From Janthinobacterium sp. 1_2014MBL_MicDiv (GTDB lineage: Bacteria; Pseudomonadota; Gammaproteobacteria; Burkholderiales; Burkholderiaceae_D): a DNA stretch of 64,000 nucleotides. Below the pieces are notes generated by a model. It was not told the origin of the DNA and made no database searches. It worked only from the letters and a program-made list of their open reading frames with translations. The DNA lies in contig NZ_CP011319.1 of assembly GCF_001865675.1 (NCBI RefSeq), positions 2,294,001 to 2,358,000 of the forward strand, written 5' to 3'. Below, one piece after another: positions 50,362 to 60,975 of this stretch (position 1 is its first letter; every line of letters starts with the position of its first letter). The position numbers and the translations under genes are program-made.

Positions 50362-51795
50362 TTGAAACATAAATATCTGCCCCTCCTGATCGTCGCCGCA
50401 TTCGCCGGCATTTCCTCCACCGCACAAGCATCGGGTTACCGTTTCGGTTCGCAAAGCGTGTCCGGCCAGGGTTCGGCCGATGCGAACGGCGCCGAAGCGG
50501 CCGACGCCTCGACCATTTTCTACAATCCGGCCGGCCTGTCGCGCCTGGAAGGCACGCAGTTCGTCGGCGGCGGTACCCTGGTGGTGCCGCATTCGACGTA
50601 TGAAGACACGGGTTCGAAGACCTTCACCGGCCGCACCCCGGGCGGCACGACCAAGGATTACGCGCCGGACGCGGTCTTTGCACCAGCCCTGTACGCGAGC
50701 AAGAAGGTCAATGAGCAATGGACCGTCGGCATGGGCCTGTTCGTGCCGTACGGCGCCAAGCTCGATTACGGCAATGACTGGAGCGGCCGCTATGCGATCA
50801 CCAACATCAAGCTCGAAGCCATCGCCCTGAATCCTTCCGTTTCCTTCAAGGTCAATGAGCACCATTCCTTCGGTTTCGGCGTCACCGCCGAACACATGAA
50901 GGCGGAACTGGGCCAGGCGGTCGACGTGCCGGGTTCCGTGGCCTTCCTGGCCCAGCACGCGCCAGCCGCGTCGCAAGCCTTCCTGGCGAATATCGCCAAG
51001 ACGCAGGGCCTGGCCGCCGCACAGGCAGCCGGCGCCGCCCTGAAGGGCGCGAAGGATGGCCATGCCTCGATGGATGGCGACGACTGGGGCTTCGGCTTCA
51101 ACCTGGGCTACCTGTACCAGATGAATGAAGGCACGCGTTTCGGCATCTCCTACCGTTCGTCGATTTCGCACAAGCTGAAAGGCGACACGATCTGGGACTT
51201 CTCGCAAGTGTCGAACAACGCGGATGTGAATGGCTTCATCGCCAAGGCATCGAACAAGGTCAATTCCAAGGCGCTGGTGGAAGTGCGCACGCCGGAAACC
51301 CTGTCGGTCAACGCCTTCCATCAAATGGATGATCGTTGGGCCCTGATGGGCGACGTCACCTGGACCCGCACCTCGCGCCTGCAGAACCTGGACATCCAGT
51401 TCCCGCCGACGGCCGAAGGCCCGGAACGCATCCGCCAGCAGTGGAAGAACACCTACCGCGTCTCGCTGGGCACCAACTACAAGTACAGCGAAAACCTGCT
51501 GCTGCGCGCCGGTATCGCGCATGACCAGGCGCCAGTGCGCAGCGCCGAGCTGCGTCACCCGGCGCTGCCGGACAGCGACCGCATGCAGTACTCGATCGGC
51601 GCGAACTGGAAGCTGAACGCCAATTCCTCGCTCGACCTGGCTTACAGCTACATCGACTTCAAGGATGCCACGGTCAACTACAAGAATGACTGCTCGCCGG
51701 TGACCCCTGGCTGCACCGGCAACGGTGAAACCACCAAGGGCCTGTTCAAGACCCGCATGCAGTTGATTGGTCTCGCTTACAACTACAAGTTCTAA
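50362..51795 (+). CDS. OmpP1/FadL-family outer-membrane transporter
   Basis: 477 residues. The start is the TTG at 50362, read as Met (MKHKYLPLL); the signal peptide ends near STAQAS. The FadL hallmark GAEAADASTIFYNPAGLSRL follows (NPA hatch region), and the C-terminal strand ends in QLIGLAYNYKF with a terminal Phe, as expected for Bam recognition. Family members import long-chain fatty acids or hydrophobic aromatics across the outer membrane. Single-gene transcript bounded by the palindrome upstream and a strong terminator downstream. Confidence 0.95.
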   Translation: MKHKYLPLLIVAAFAGISSTAQASGYRFGSQSVSGQGSADANGAEAADASTIFYNPAGLSRLEGTQFVGGGTLVVPHSTYEDTGSKTFTGRTPGGTTKDYAPDAVFAPALYASKKVNEQWTVGMGLFVPYGAKLDYGNDWSGRYAITNIKLEAIALNPSVSFKVNEHHSFGFGVTAEHMKAELGQAVDVPGSVAFLAQHAPAASQAFLANIAKTQGLAAAQAAGAALKGAKDGHASMDGDDWGFGFNLGYLYQMNEGTRFGISYRSSISHKLKGDTIWDFSQVSNNADVNGFIAKASNKVNSKALVEVRTPETLSVNAFHQMDDRWALMGDVTWTRTSRLQNLDIQFPPTAEGPERIRQQWKNTYRVSLGTNYKYSENLLLRAGIAHDQAPVRSAELRHPALPDSDRMQYSIGANWKLNANSSLDLAYSYIDFKDATVNYKNDCSPVTPGCTGNGETTKGLFKTRMQLIGLAYNYKF

Positions 51796-51831
51796 GCAAG
51801 CGATGGCGGCCGATCCGGCCGCCGGAATGTG

Positions 51832-51857
51832 AAAAAGGCGCCTTCGGGCGCCTTTTT
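51832..51857 (+). terminator. Rho-independent terminator of the FadL-like gene
   Basis: AAAAAGGCGCC-TTCG-GGCGCCTTTTTT: stable UUCG tetraloop hairpin with A and U tracts, 36 bp after the stop codon. Confidence 0.95.
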
Positions 51858-51897
51858 TGTGCCATGCACAACTAAACTTGCTTTTCGAAAATGTTGT

Positions 51898-51914
51898 TTC
51901 ATTATTATAATGAA
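51898..51914. promoter_or_regulatory. 17-bp perfect palindrome overlapping a TATAAT element
   Basis: TTCATTAT-T-ATAATGAA is a perfect inverted repeat with a one-base centre. It contains TATAAT at 51906-51911, a consensus -10 element, so a repressor bound here would block the promoter of the tail-collar/muramidase genes. A matching -35 is weak (TTTTCG, 18 bp upstream). Confidence 0.55.
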
Positions 51915-51960
51915 GCTTGATGGACCTCTTTCATGCAGCGAAAACCGGCGAGGACGAGAC

Positions 51961-52083
51961 ATGCGTATGGATACAGATCAGCGCGAAAGTAGCGCGGAAA
52001 ACACCGGGGCGATTACAGCAGGTGCAGGCGCCAGGCGGCTGGCCCAACCTGGCGTCTTCCACGGCGGCGGGCGGGCATCATGA
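51961..52083 (+). CDS. Possible small leader protein of the tail-collar gene
   Basis: 40 residues from the ATG at 51961 (GAGGAC upstream), ending in ATGA that overlaps the start of the following gene. Composition is polar, Gly/Ala-rich, with no known motif. The overlap suggests translational coupling; whether the peptide itself matters is unknown. Confidence 0.4.
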   Translation: MRMDTDQRESSAENTGAITAGAGARRLAQPGVFHGGGRAS

Positions 52084-52478
52084 GCGCCGCCTCACCTGTC
52101 CCGTCGCCGTTCTACACGCCGCCCGGCTTTGGCGACACGCCCGTCGGCGCGGTGATCGCCTTTGCGGGGACCATCGCCGATACCGGCATCGAAGCCTGGG
52201 GCTGGATGGTGTGCGACGGCCGCCTGCTGGGCGTCAGCCAGTATCCGGAATTGTTCGCCACGCTCGGCTATCTGTATGGGGGCGCGAACGATACCTTTCG
52301 ATTGCCCGACTATCGGGGCTGCTTCCTGCGCGGCCGCGCTGCCGGCACGGATACTGATGCCGGCCAGGGCGCCGGCCCGGTACGGCAGGAGGCGGGGCCG
52401 AACAGCGCCGATGTCAGCTATCTGATCAAATTCACCTCTGGCATGCGCATGCGGATGCCGCCGCCACTGTCGGCATAG
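52080..52478 (+). CDS. Phage tail-collar domain protein
   Basis: 132 residues. PVGAVIAFAGTIADTGIEAW, WMVCDGRLLGVSQYPELFAT, YLYGGANDTFRLPDYRGCFL and RGRAAGTDTDAGQ are the tail-collar pattern (Phage_Tail_Collar, as in MdpB and phage tail-fibre tips). No other tail genes are near, so it is not part of a prophage here. With the adjacent muramidase it may serve in cell-wall targeting or be a tailocin-derived remnant. Confidence 0.85.
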   Translation: MSAASPVPSPFYTPPGFGDTPVGAVIAFAGTIADTGIEAWGWMVCDGRLLGVSQYPELFATLGYLYGGANDTFRLPDYRGCFLRGRAAGTDTDAGQGAGPVRQEAGPNSADVSYLIKFTSGMRMRMPPPLSA

Positions 52479-52542
52479 TTACGACAGGGGCGCCGCGCGC
52501 CTGCCGCGCGGCGTCATTCATTCCCCTTACCAGGAGCGCAGC

Positions 52543-53163
52543 ATGGCAGATTTTTTGCAAGGCATGGACGTATCGGAACACAACGGATACATCGACTGGG
52601 CCAGTGTCGCCAGCCGCATGGGCGCGCCGCGGTTCGTCTATCTGAAAGCCACCGAAGGCGGCAACCGGATTGACCGCCAGTACGCCAGCAACCGTGCGGG
52701 CGCCACGGCGCAGGAGCTGTTGTGCGGCGCCTGCCATTTCTTCCTGCCCTCCACGCCGGTGGCGCAGCAGGTCGCCAACTTCTGCAATGTGGTGGGCAGC
52801 GTCCAGGGCGAATTGCCGCCCATGCTCGATGTCGAACAGGCCGGGCTGGAGCAGCCTGCCTATGCGGCCGCTGTCGCACAGTGGCTGCAGCAGGTGGGCG
52901 AGAGGCTCGGCTGCGTGCCCGGCATCTACACCCAGACCAGTTTCTGGGACGGCAGCGTGGGCTCGTTTGCGCCTTTCCTCGCCCATCCGCTGTGGATCGC
53001 CCAGTACGGCTCCAGGCCCGGTCCCGCATTGCCGTCCGGCGCCAGCGGCTACACGTTCTGGCAGTATACGAATACGGGCGTCGTCAACGGCATTGCCGGA
53101 CCGGTCGACATGAGCCGCTTTGCCGGCTCGCCGGAGCAGCTGCAGGCGCTGCGCTGCGGCTAG
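52543..53163 (+). CDS. GH25-family muramidase (Chalaropsis-type lysozyme-like)
   Basis: 206 residues without signal peptide. Catalytic-site features of GH25: LQGMDVSEHNGYIDW (first Asp), FVYLKATEGG, PPMLDVEQAG (DxE pair), LWIAQYGSRPG and FWQYTNTGVVNGIAGPVDMS. These enzymes cut the glycan of peptidoglycan. Without a Sec signal it would leave the cell by another route, such as lysis, a holin or a secretion device. Paired with the tail-collar gene 64 bp upstream. Confidence 0.9.
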   Translation: MADFLQGMDVSEHNGYIDWASVASRMGAPRFVYLKATEGGNRIDRQYASNRAGATAQELLCGACHFFLPSTPVAQQVANFCNVVGSVQGELPPMLDVEQAGLEQPAYAAAVAQWLQQVGERLGCVPGIYTQTSFWDGSVGSFAPFLAHPLWIAQYGSRPGPALPSGASGYTFWQYTNTGVVNGIAGPVDMSRFAGSPEQLQALRCG

Positions 53164-53170
53164 CGCCCGC

Positions 53171-54274
53171 TCAGCGGGCAGCCAGCGTCTTGCCGCGCAT
53201 CGCCTGGTCGAGCAGCGTCAGGGCCAGCCGCACGGTATCGTCGGGCATTTCCAGCAGCTGATCGCCCACATACCACTCCACCACGCTGTGCCCGGGCAGG
53301 GCGGCGTGGCTGGCGCGGCCGAACAGCCAGATGCCGTGGTCTTCGGCCACCTGGTTGCGGATGGCGATGGCCCGCTCGCGCGAGACGGGCAGGTGCAGGT
53401 GCAGCATGTTGGCCTGCGGGCTGGCCGGGTTGACGGCGATGGCCGGGAAGTCGCGCAGCAGCGCATACAGCCATTGCGTGCGTTCAAAGTAGCGCGGCAT
53501 GGCGGCGATGCGTGCATCGAACTGCATGGCGGCGGCCACCACGTACGGCGTGCGGTGCACGATATTGCCGCCCTGGCGGCGGAACCATTCGCGCGCGCGT
53601 TCGACGAACGGCCGGCTGCCGGCCAGCATGGCGCCACCGAGGCCGCCGATACCCTTGTACAGCGAAACATATACGGAATCGAAACCGGCGCAGATGGCGG
53701 GCAGGGGCTGCTTGAAACCCGCTTGCGCTTCCCACAGGCGCGCGCCATCCATGTGCAGGTGGATGTTGCGGTCGCGGCAGTGCCGCTTGATGTCGCTCAA
53801 CTCATCCCATGACGGACACTGGCCGCCGATTTCGCGCATCGGCAGTTCGACTTGCACGGCGCCCAGCGCATCGGGCACGGCGCGCAAGTCATCCACCGTC
53901 CACGGGCGGTGCGGGTCGCCGATCGTCAGGCCCTTGAAGTGCTCGAGCAATTCATGGTTGCCCCGTTCGTGGCGCAGGATGTGCGACGTCGGGTGCAGCG
54001 CCACGAGCGGGGAGCCGCGGTCCTGGCAGGCCAGGCGCAGGGCGGTCACTTGCGTCATGGTGCCCGTGATGCAGAACACGGCCGCCTCGAAACCGAGCAG
54101 GCTGCCGACCTTGTTCTCGAACTGTTCGATCAGCGCGCCTTCGCCGTAGGTATCGTGCGCGATGTCGTTGGCATCGCACCAGGCGGCCATGGCGGCGAAG
54201 GTGGCGGCCGGGGTGGGCTGGCGGTGGCCCGGCACGATGGTGTGGCAGCGCTGGCGCAGTTCGGCGTCGGTCAA
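53171..54274 (-). CDS. Threonine-aldolase/beta-eliminating-lyase-family PLP enzyme
   Basis: 367 residues. NDIAHDTYGEGALIEQFENK and CITGTMTQVTALRLACQDRG near the N-terminus, HLHMDGARLWEAQ with the PLP-binding Asp, and the PLP Lys in YVSLYKGIGGLGGAMLAG. Matches low-specificity L-threonine aldolases (threonine to glycine and acetaldehyde), although members also act on other beta-hydroxy amino acids. Upstream neighbours on the same strand are a LeuE-like exporter and an ABC exporter. Confidence 0.88.
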   Translation of the reverse strand: MTDAELRQRCHTIVPGHRQPTPAATFAAMAAWCDANDIAHDTYGEGALIEQFENKVGSLLGFEAAVFCITGTMTQVTALRLACQDRGSPLVALHPTSHILRHERGNHELLEHFKGLTIGDPHRPWTVDDLRAVPDALGAVQVELPMREIGGQCPSWDELSDIKRHCRDRNIHLHMDGARLWEAQAGFKQPLPAICAGFDSVYVSLYKGIGGLGGAMLAGSRPFVERAREWFRRQGGNIVHRTPYVVAAAMQFDARIAAMPRYFERTQWLYALLRDFPAIAVNPASPQANMLHLHLPVSRERAIAIRNQVAEDHGIWLFGRASHAALPGHSVVEWYVGDQLLEMPDDTVRLALTLLDQAMRGKTLAAR

Positions 54275-54292
54275 GGGGCGTCTCCGTTACGG

Positions 54293-54967
54293 TTACAGGG
54301 TGGCCGTGGCCAGTTTTGCGCCAAAGCCGATGAACATGGCGCCCACGCCGCCGCCCATGCCGGCCGACAGGCGCCGGCGGCGGCGGAAGGTCTCGGCCAG
54401 GCGCGCGCCGACGAAAATGATGGCCGTCAAATAGGTAAAGCTGATCACCTGGCAGATCAGGCCCAGGCCGATGAACGACAGCACGGGATTCGGGAAGGCC
54501 GGATCGACGAACTGGATGAAAAACGAGATGAAGAACAAAATGGCTTTCGGATTCATCAGGCTGATGATCAGCGCCTTGCGGAAGGGATCGCTTTCCTTGA
54601 CGGCGACGGGCGTCGCGGGCGTTTCGCCGTCGGCCGGCGCGGGCGCGCGCAGCTTGCGCCAGCAGCCTATCAGCATCTGCAGGCCGATCCAGCCCAGGTA
54701 GGCCGCGCCGATGTATTTCACCACGTAGAACAGGGCCGGGCTGGCCTTCAGCAGCGAAGCGACGCCGCAGGCCGACAGCACCATCAGTATCAGGTCGCCG
54801 GCGAAAATGCCGAAGGCGCCCTGGTAGGCGGGCCGCACGCCGCGCTGCGCGGCCACCGACAGCACGTACATGGAATTGGGGCCGGGCAGGATGACGATGA
54901 AGATGGTCCCCAGCAAGAAGGTCCAGAAATCGGTGATGCCCAGGTTGGCGTGGAAGATGGCGTTCAT
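54293..54967 (-). CDS. LysE-family amino-acid exporter, leucine-efflux (LeuE) type
   Basis: 224 residues, six hydrophobic segments. The LysE/RhtB motif is present (FIVILPGPNSMYVLSVAAQR) and the length fits LeuE. It exports a neutral amino acid; the exact substrate is open. It lies between a threonine-aldolase-like enzyme and an ABC exporter, with gaps of 18 and 12 bp, so probably co-transcribed. Confidence 0.9.
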   Translation of the reverse strand: MNAIFHANLGITDFWTFLLGTIFIVILPGPNSMYVLSVAAQRGVRPAYQGAFGIFAGDLILMVLSACGVASLLKASPALFYVVKYIGAAYLGWIGLQMLIGCWRKLRAPAPADGETPATPVAVKESDPFRKALIISLMNPKAILFFISFFIQFVDPAFPNPVLSFIGLGLICQVISFTYLTAIIFVGARLAETFRRRRRLSAGMGGGVGAMFIGFGAKLATATL

Positions 54968-54979
54968 GGCGGGTCGTGT

Positions 54980-56842
<1,863 letters not shown>

Positions 56843-56876
56843 TGTTTTTCGCTTTGATTTACATATTCGGTACTGT

Positions 56877-57953
56877 TTACAACTTCATCGGCTGCACGTA
56901 GCCCGTCATTTCCAGGTAGGCGCGGCCCGCCGGCTGGCCATCGCGCTCCACCGTGACGGCGCCTTCCCAGTATACGGCGCCGGTGGACCTGCTCGAATCG
57001 AGTTCCTGGTCCGGCTGCAATGGCTTGATCTGCCAGCGCGTGGCGCCCGTGCGGATCTCCGTGGCGACCGGGTACTCGGCCTGCGTGCGGGGCGAGCGCC
57101 ACAGCTGCGTGGGGGTGAAATCGACGTCGCCGGGCGCAAACTGCGTCACCTTGCCGGCGGCGTCGCGCCATGCCGCGTGCGCCCATAGTTTAGCACCTGT
57201 CTTGCTGCGGATCTGGAAGGCCATCAGGGCGCCGCCGTCATCGAGGTTGGCGCCGACCCAGTTCCAGCCGCTGGCGTCCGCGTCGAGCACCTGGCTCGAC
57301 CACTCGTGATCGAGCCAGGTGGCGCCCGTCACGGCTTCCGGCTTGCCGCCCGCGCGGGCGATCGTGCCCGTGGTGCGCAATTGCGGCACGCTGTAGTAAT
57401 AGCTGGCCTGCGCCGGCCGCGCGCCCTTGCGCGAGTAGCCGCCGTCGCCCTGCAGCAGCACCGGCTGCGAGGGGGCCAGGGTCAGCTGCAGGTTGAAGTC
57501 GCGGGCGGCCAGGCTGACCTGGTAGCTGCCGTCGGCTTGCCGCCGCATGCGCCAGTCGTCGAGCTTTACGTCCGTGTCGCCGACCTTGGCGTAGGCCAGG
57601 CCGAAGCCCTCGCGCGCGCTTCTTTCATCGTGCAGCAGCTTGCCCAGCTTCGGATCGGACAGGGCCGCATGGCCGATGATCAGCTGTTTCGGCGCAAACG
57701 CGCTGGGGTTGTCGGCATCGGCGGCCGTGGCGCTGCGGAAGAAGGTCACCTGGTAGCCCAGCTGTTCCCCGGCGCCGGTCTTGACCCACCCGGTGGCGTA
57801 CCACCATTCCGTCTTGTAGGCCGGATGGGCGCCGAAATCGTGCGGCAGGCGCAGGGTCTGGCCCGGCGCCAGCGGCGTGACGGGGGCGAAGGCGGGTGGC
57901 GCGGCCAGCGCGGTGGCGCTGCAGAACATGAGCAAAACAGTCAAACGGCGCAT
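56877..57953 (-). CDS. AttH/CrtC-type lipocalin-like exported protein
   Basis: 358 residues with a signal peptide (VLLMFCSATALAAPP). Contains LRLPHDFGAHPAYKTEWWYA, GYQVTFFRSATAAD and TGATWLDHEWSSQVLDADAS, the typical CrtC N-terminal/lipocalin-like double barrel. Its start overlaps the permease stop codon (TAATG). In many bacteria such a protein is encoded with an FtsX-type permease and a LolD-type ATPase; only the permease is present here. Confidence 0.9.
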   Translation of the reverse strand: MRRLTVLLMFCSATALAAPPAFAPVTPLAPGQTLRLPHDFGAHPAYKTEWWYATGWVKTGAGEQLGYQVTFFRSATAADADNPSAFAPKQLIIGHAALSDPKLGKLLHDERSAREGFGLAYAKVGDTDVKLDDWRMRRQADGSYQVSLAARDFNLQLTLAPSQPVLLQGDGGYSRKGARPAQASYYYSVPQLRTTGTIARAGGKPEAVTGATWLDHEWSSQVLDADASGWNWVGANLDDGGALMAFQIRSKTGAKLWAHAAWRDAAGKVTQFAPGDVDFTPTQLWRSPRTQAEYPVATEIRTGATRWQIKPLQPDQELDSSRSTGAVYWEGAVTVERDGQPAGRAYLEMTGYVQPMKL

Positions 57954-60541
57954 TACCAGTCCTCCCTGACGGCGCGGATGGGGTCAGCGGACAGCGCCTG
58001 GCGCCCCGCGATGAGGGCCGTGGCGGCGGCTGCCGTCAGCAGGGCGCCGGCCACGGTGGCGATCAATGGCCAGGGCAGGTGCAGCTGCATGGTCCAGTGG
58101 AACGATTGCGGATTGACGATGAAGACCAGTACAAAGCTGATCAACAGGCCGAGGACAAAACCGGTGGCGATGCCCAGCGCCGTCAGCGCGCCGCCCTCGA
58201 ACGCCAGGATGGCGAGGATCTGTCCGCGCGTCACGCCCACATGGCGCAGCATGCCGAATTCGCGCGCGCGGGCCAGGGTCTGGGCCGAGAACGTGGCGGC
58301 CACGCCAAACAGGCCGATGACGATGGCGATGGCTTCCAGCAGATACGTGACGGCGAAGCTGCGGTCGAAGATCTGCAGGCTCAGGGCGCGGATGGCCGAC
58401 GGATTCGATACTTCCAGGCTGGCGCCGAACGGCAGGGCCTTCAGGCGCTGCTGCAGCTGTTCGCCCGTGGCGTTCTTGTCCAGCCACAGGGCCGCATCGC
58501 TGACATCCATGTCGGCGCTCAGGGCGCGGTAGTCGGCCAGCGGCATCTGGATCGCCCCGGACGAGCGCGCATAGTCGCGCCAGATGCCGGCGACAAAAAA
58601 GCCGTGCAGGCCGCCGGCCAGCGGCAGCGCGATCGGCTGTCCCGGCTTGACGCTGTACAGGTCGGCCGCCGCCTCGGACAGCCAGACGGGCCGGCTGCCA
58701 GCCGGCACGGGCAGGGAGTCGCCCACCAGTACCATGCTCTTGCCCGGGTCCTGCAAGTTGATGGGGCGCGCCAGCAGCGCCACGTTGGGCCGGTCCGGTG
58801 CCAGCGACAGCGAGCGCACGCGCTGGAAGTCGGCCCTCGCCACGCCGGGCAGGGCGGCGATGGCGGCCTGTTCGCGCGGATTCAGGCCACCGGTGCCGCC
58901 GCTGGCGGCCGTGCGCGCATACACGTCGGCCGGCAGCACTTGCAGCAGCCAGTCGTCGACGGAAACGCGGAAGCTCGACACCATGATGGCCATGGCCACC
59001 ATCAGGCTAAAGCTCGACAGCACGCCGCCGAGGGCGATGCCGGCTTGGCCCGAGGCATTCGCCAGGCGCGCCAGGGTCAGGCTGCGCACGGGCGCATGCT
59101 GGCTCGTTTCCGTGCGCAGCCATGCCGCCTGCGCGGCGCGGAAGACGACGGCGGCCAGCTGCGGCATCAGGGCGATGGCGCCGATCAGCAGCAGGGCGAT
59201 GGACAGGTAGCCGAACAGCGGCAGCTCGAACACGGGCGGCAGCAACGTCAGGGCGCCGGCCAGCAGCAAACAGGCCAGCGCGGGCCAGGTTTTCGCCAGG
59301 CGCGTCGTGACGACTTCCTCGCTGCCCGATTTCAGGGCGATGGCGGGGGCGGCGCGCGCCGCTTCCAGCGCGGGCGCGGCGCAGCCCAGCAAGGCCACGC
59401 CGAGACCCAGCGCGAAATACACGAAGGCGGCAACGGGCGTGAACTGGACCTGCGGCTGCACGCCGGCGAAATAGCCGGCGCCCAGGTCGCCGCCAAAGAA
59501 GCGCAGGGCCACGGCCGCCATCGCGTAGCCGCCGGCGATGCCCAGCGCGGCGCCCACGATGCCGAGGCTGGCGCCTTCCAGCAGCACCTGGCGCAGCAGC
59601 TGGCCCCGTTCCATGCCCAGCACGCGCAGCAGCGCGAACTGGCTGCGGCGGCGGATGACGGACAGCGCCTGCGTGGAAAAGACGAGGAAGGCGCCCGTAA
59701 ACAGGGCGACGAGCGCCAGCACGGTCAGGTTGACGCGGTAGGCGCGGCTCAGGTTATTGTTGCGGCTATTTTCGTTCTCGTCGTTGGGCTGGCCCACGTG
59801 GAAGCGCCCCGGATACTGCGTTTCCAGCGCGCGCGTCAGGTCCGCCAGGAAGGCGTCGCGGTTGACACCCTGGCGCAGTTTCAAGTCGATGCGCGACAGC
59901 TTGCCCAGCCTGTCGAAGCGCCACTGCGCCGCGCCGATATCCATCACGGCGATGCGCTGGCCGGCGCGTGCGCGCTGCAGCGAGCCGGCCACGCGCAGCG
60001 GCACCTTGCCCGTGCCCGATTGCAGCGCGAGCGTGTCGCCCTGCGCCAGACCGAGCCAGCGCAAGGCGGCGGGGGACAGGAAGATGGCGTCGTCGGCCAG
60101 GGTGTCGAAAGGCTGGCCTTCGGCGGGCGCGCCGATCAGGTCGGGAGAGATATGGCCGGCGCGGAAGACGTCGAGCGCGAGGATATGCAGCGGACCGCCA
60201 TCCTTGCCGGCTTTTCCTGCCACGCCAGCCTGCAATTCCAGCACGGGCGAAGCGACGGCCACGCCGTCGCGCTGCGCCAGCCATGGATAGATGCTTTCGT
60301 CGAACAGCGCTTCGCGCCCGGCCACCTGCACGTCGGCCTGGCCGGACAGGCTTTTCACGGCCGTGGAGAATTCATTGAAGGCGGCCGCGTTAATCAGGTG
60401 GATGGCAAAGCCCAGCGACACGCCGATGGCGATGGCCAGGATGGCGACGAGGGCGCGCACGGGATGGGCGCGCCATTCGCCCAGCAGCAGCCAGCGCGAC
60501 AGCAGGCGCGGGGACGCGGGCGGGCCCGGCTGCCGGGTCAA
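57953..60541 (-). CDS. FtsX/MacB-type ABC transporter permease
   Basis: 862 residues using a TTG start at 60541. No ATG exists near the N-terminus; the TTG overlaps the upstream stop codon by four bases (TTGA), which matches the XTGA overlaps of the other genes in this chain. The frame is open further upstream, but that part is a shadow of the DUF4124 gene. Membrane span soon after the start (RALVAILAIAIGVSLGFAIH), a large periplasmic domain, three spans near residues 265-400, a second periplasmic domain and three C-terminal spans: a duplicated FtsX architecture as in lipoprotein-release permeases. The expected ATPase gene is missing. Confidence 0.88.
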   Translation of the reverse strand: MTRQPGPPASPRLLSRWLLLGEWRAHPVRALVAILAIAIGVSLGFAIHLINAAAFNEFSTAVKSLSGQADVQVAGREALFDESIYPWLAQRDGVAVASPVLELQAGVAGKAGKDGGPLHILALDVFRAGHISPDLIGAPAEGQPFDTLADDAIFLSPAALRWLGLAQGDTLALQSGTGKVPLRVAGSLQRARAGQRIAVMDIGAAQWRFDRLGKLSRIDLKLRQGVNRDAFLADLTRALETQYPGRFHVGQPNDENENSRNNNLSRAYRVNLTVLALVALFTGAFLVFSTQALSVIRRRSQFALLRVLGMERGQLLRQVLLEGASLGIVGAALGIAGGYAMAAVALRFFGGDLGAGYFAGVQPQVQFTPVAAFVYFALGLGVALLGCAAPALEAARAAPAIALKSGSEEVVTTRLAKTWPALACLLLAGALTLLPPVFELPLFGYLSIALLLIGAIALMPQLAAVVFRAAQAAWLRTETSQHAPVRSLTLARLANASGQAGIALGGVLSSFSLMVAMAIMVSSFRVSVDDWLLQVLPADVYARTAASGGTGGLNPREQAAIAALPGVARADFQRVRSLSLAPDRPNVALLARPINLQDPGKSMVLVGDSLPVPAGSRPVWLSEAAADLYSVKPGQPIALPLAGGLHGFFVAGIWRDYARSSGAIQMPLADYRALSADMDVSDAALWLDKNATGEQLQQRLKALPFGASLEVSNPSAIRALSLQIFDRSFAVTYLLEAIAIVIGLFGVAATFSAQTLARAREFGMLRHVGVTRGQILAILAFEGGALTALGIATGFVLGLLISFVLVFIVNPQSFHWTMQLHLPWPLIATVAGALLTAAAATALIAGRQALSADPIRAVREDW

Positions 60542-60975
60542 TTCAGGCACTCGATGGCCAGGCGCTCGCCGGCGCGCCGCGCCTTGAGCTGCGCCGCATC
60601 GCGGGTTTTGTCGCCGGCGCCGACGGCGTCCTGCGCCGCCCATTTCTGGTCGAGGCGCAGCTGGGCGCAGTGCTTGTCGCGCGCCTCGAGCTGCCTGGCG
60701 GCCCGTTCGCGGGCCTGGTCTTCGACCTTCTCGCGCTGCTTGCGCGCCGCTTCCATCTGGCTGGCCACCCGTTCCTGGCGCGTGGCCGCGCCCTTGTCGA
60801 CGGCAGGCGGCGGCGCGGGTACCTCGAGGATTTGCAGCTGGCCCCCCGTGCACGGTGTTTCGCCATAGCTGGTCTGGCCATCCTTCACGCATTTGTACAC
60901 GCCCTGCGCGCCAGCCTGGCCGGCCACGCTGGCCAGACAGGCGAACAGCATCGGCACGATAGACGACGACTTCAC
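60538..60975 (-). CDS. DUF4124 domain protein
   Basis: 145 residues with GTG start overlapping the FAD-oxidase stop codon (GTGA). Signal peptide (VPMLFACLASVAGQAGAQ), then the DUF4124 core VYKCVKDGQTSYGETPC with its Cys pair, then a charged helical region (EAARKQREKVEDQARERAAR). Periplasmic or exported; function unknown in the family. Confidence 0.88.
   Translation of the reverse strand: MKSSSIVPMLFACLASVAGQAGAQGVYKCVKDGQTSYGETPCTGGQLQILEVPAPPPAVDKGAATRQERVASQMEAARKQREKVEDQARERAARQLEARDKHCAQLRLDQKWAAQDAVGAGDKTRDAAQLKARRAGERLAIECLN

Noticed and set aside
60542..60892. N-terminal extension of the FtsX-type permease
   Set aside because: Arg/Gly/Ala-rich shadow of the DUF4124 gene, which has a proper signal peptide and domain.
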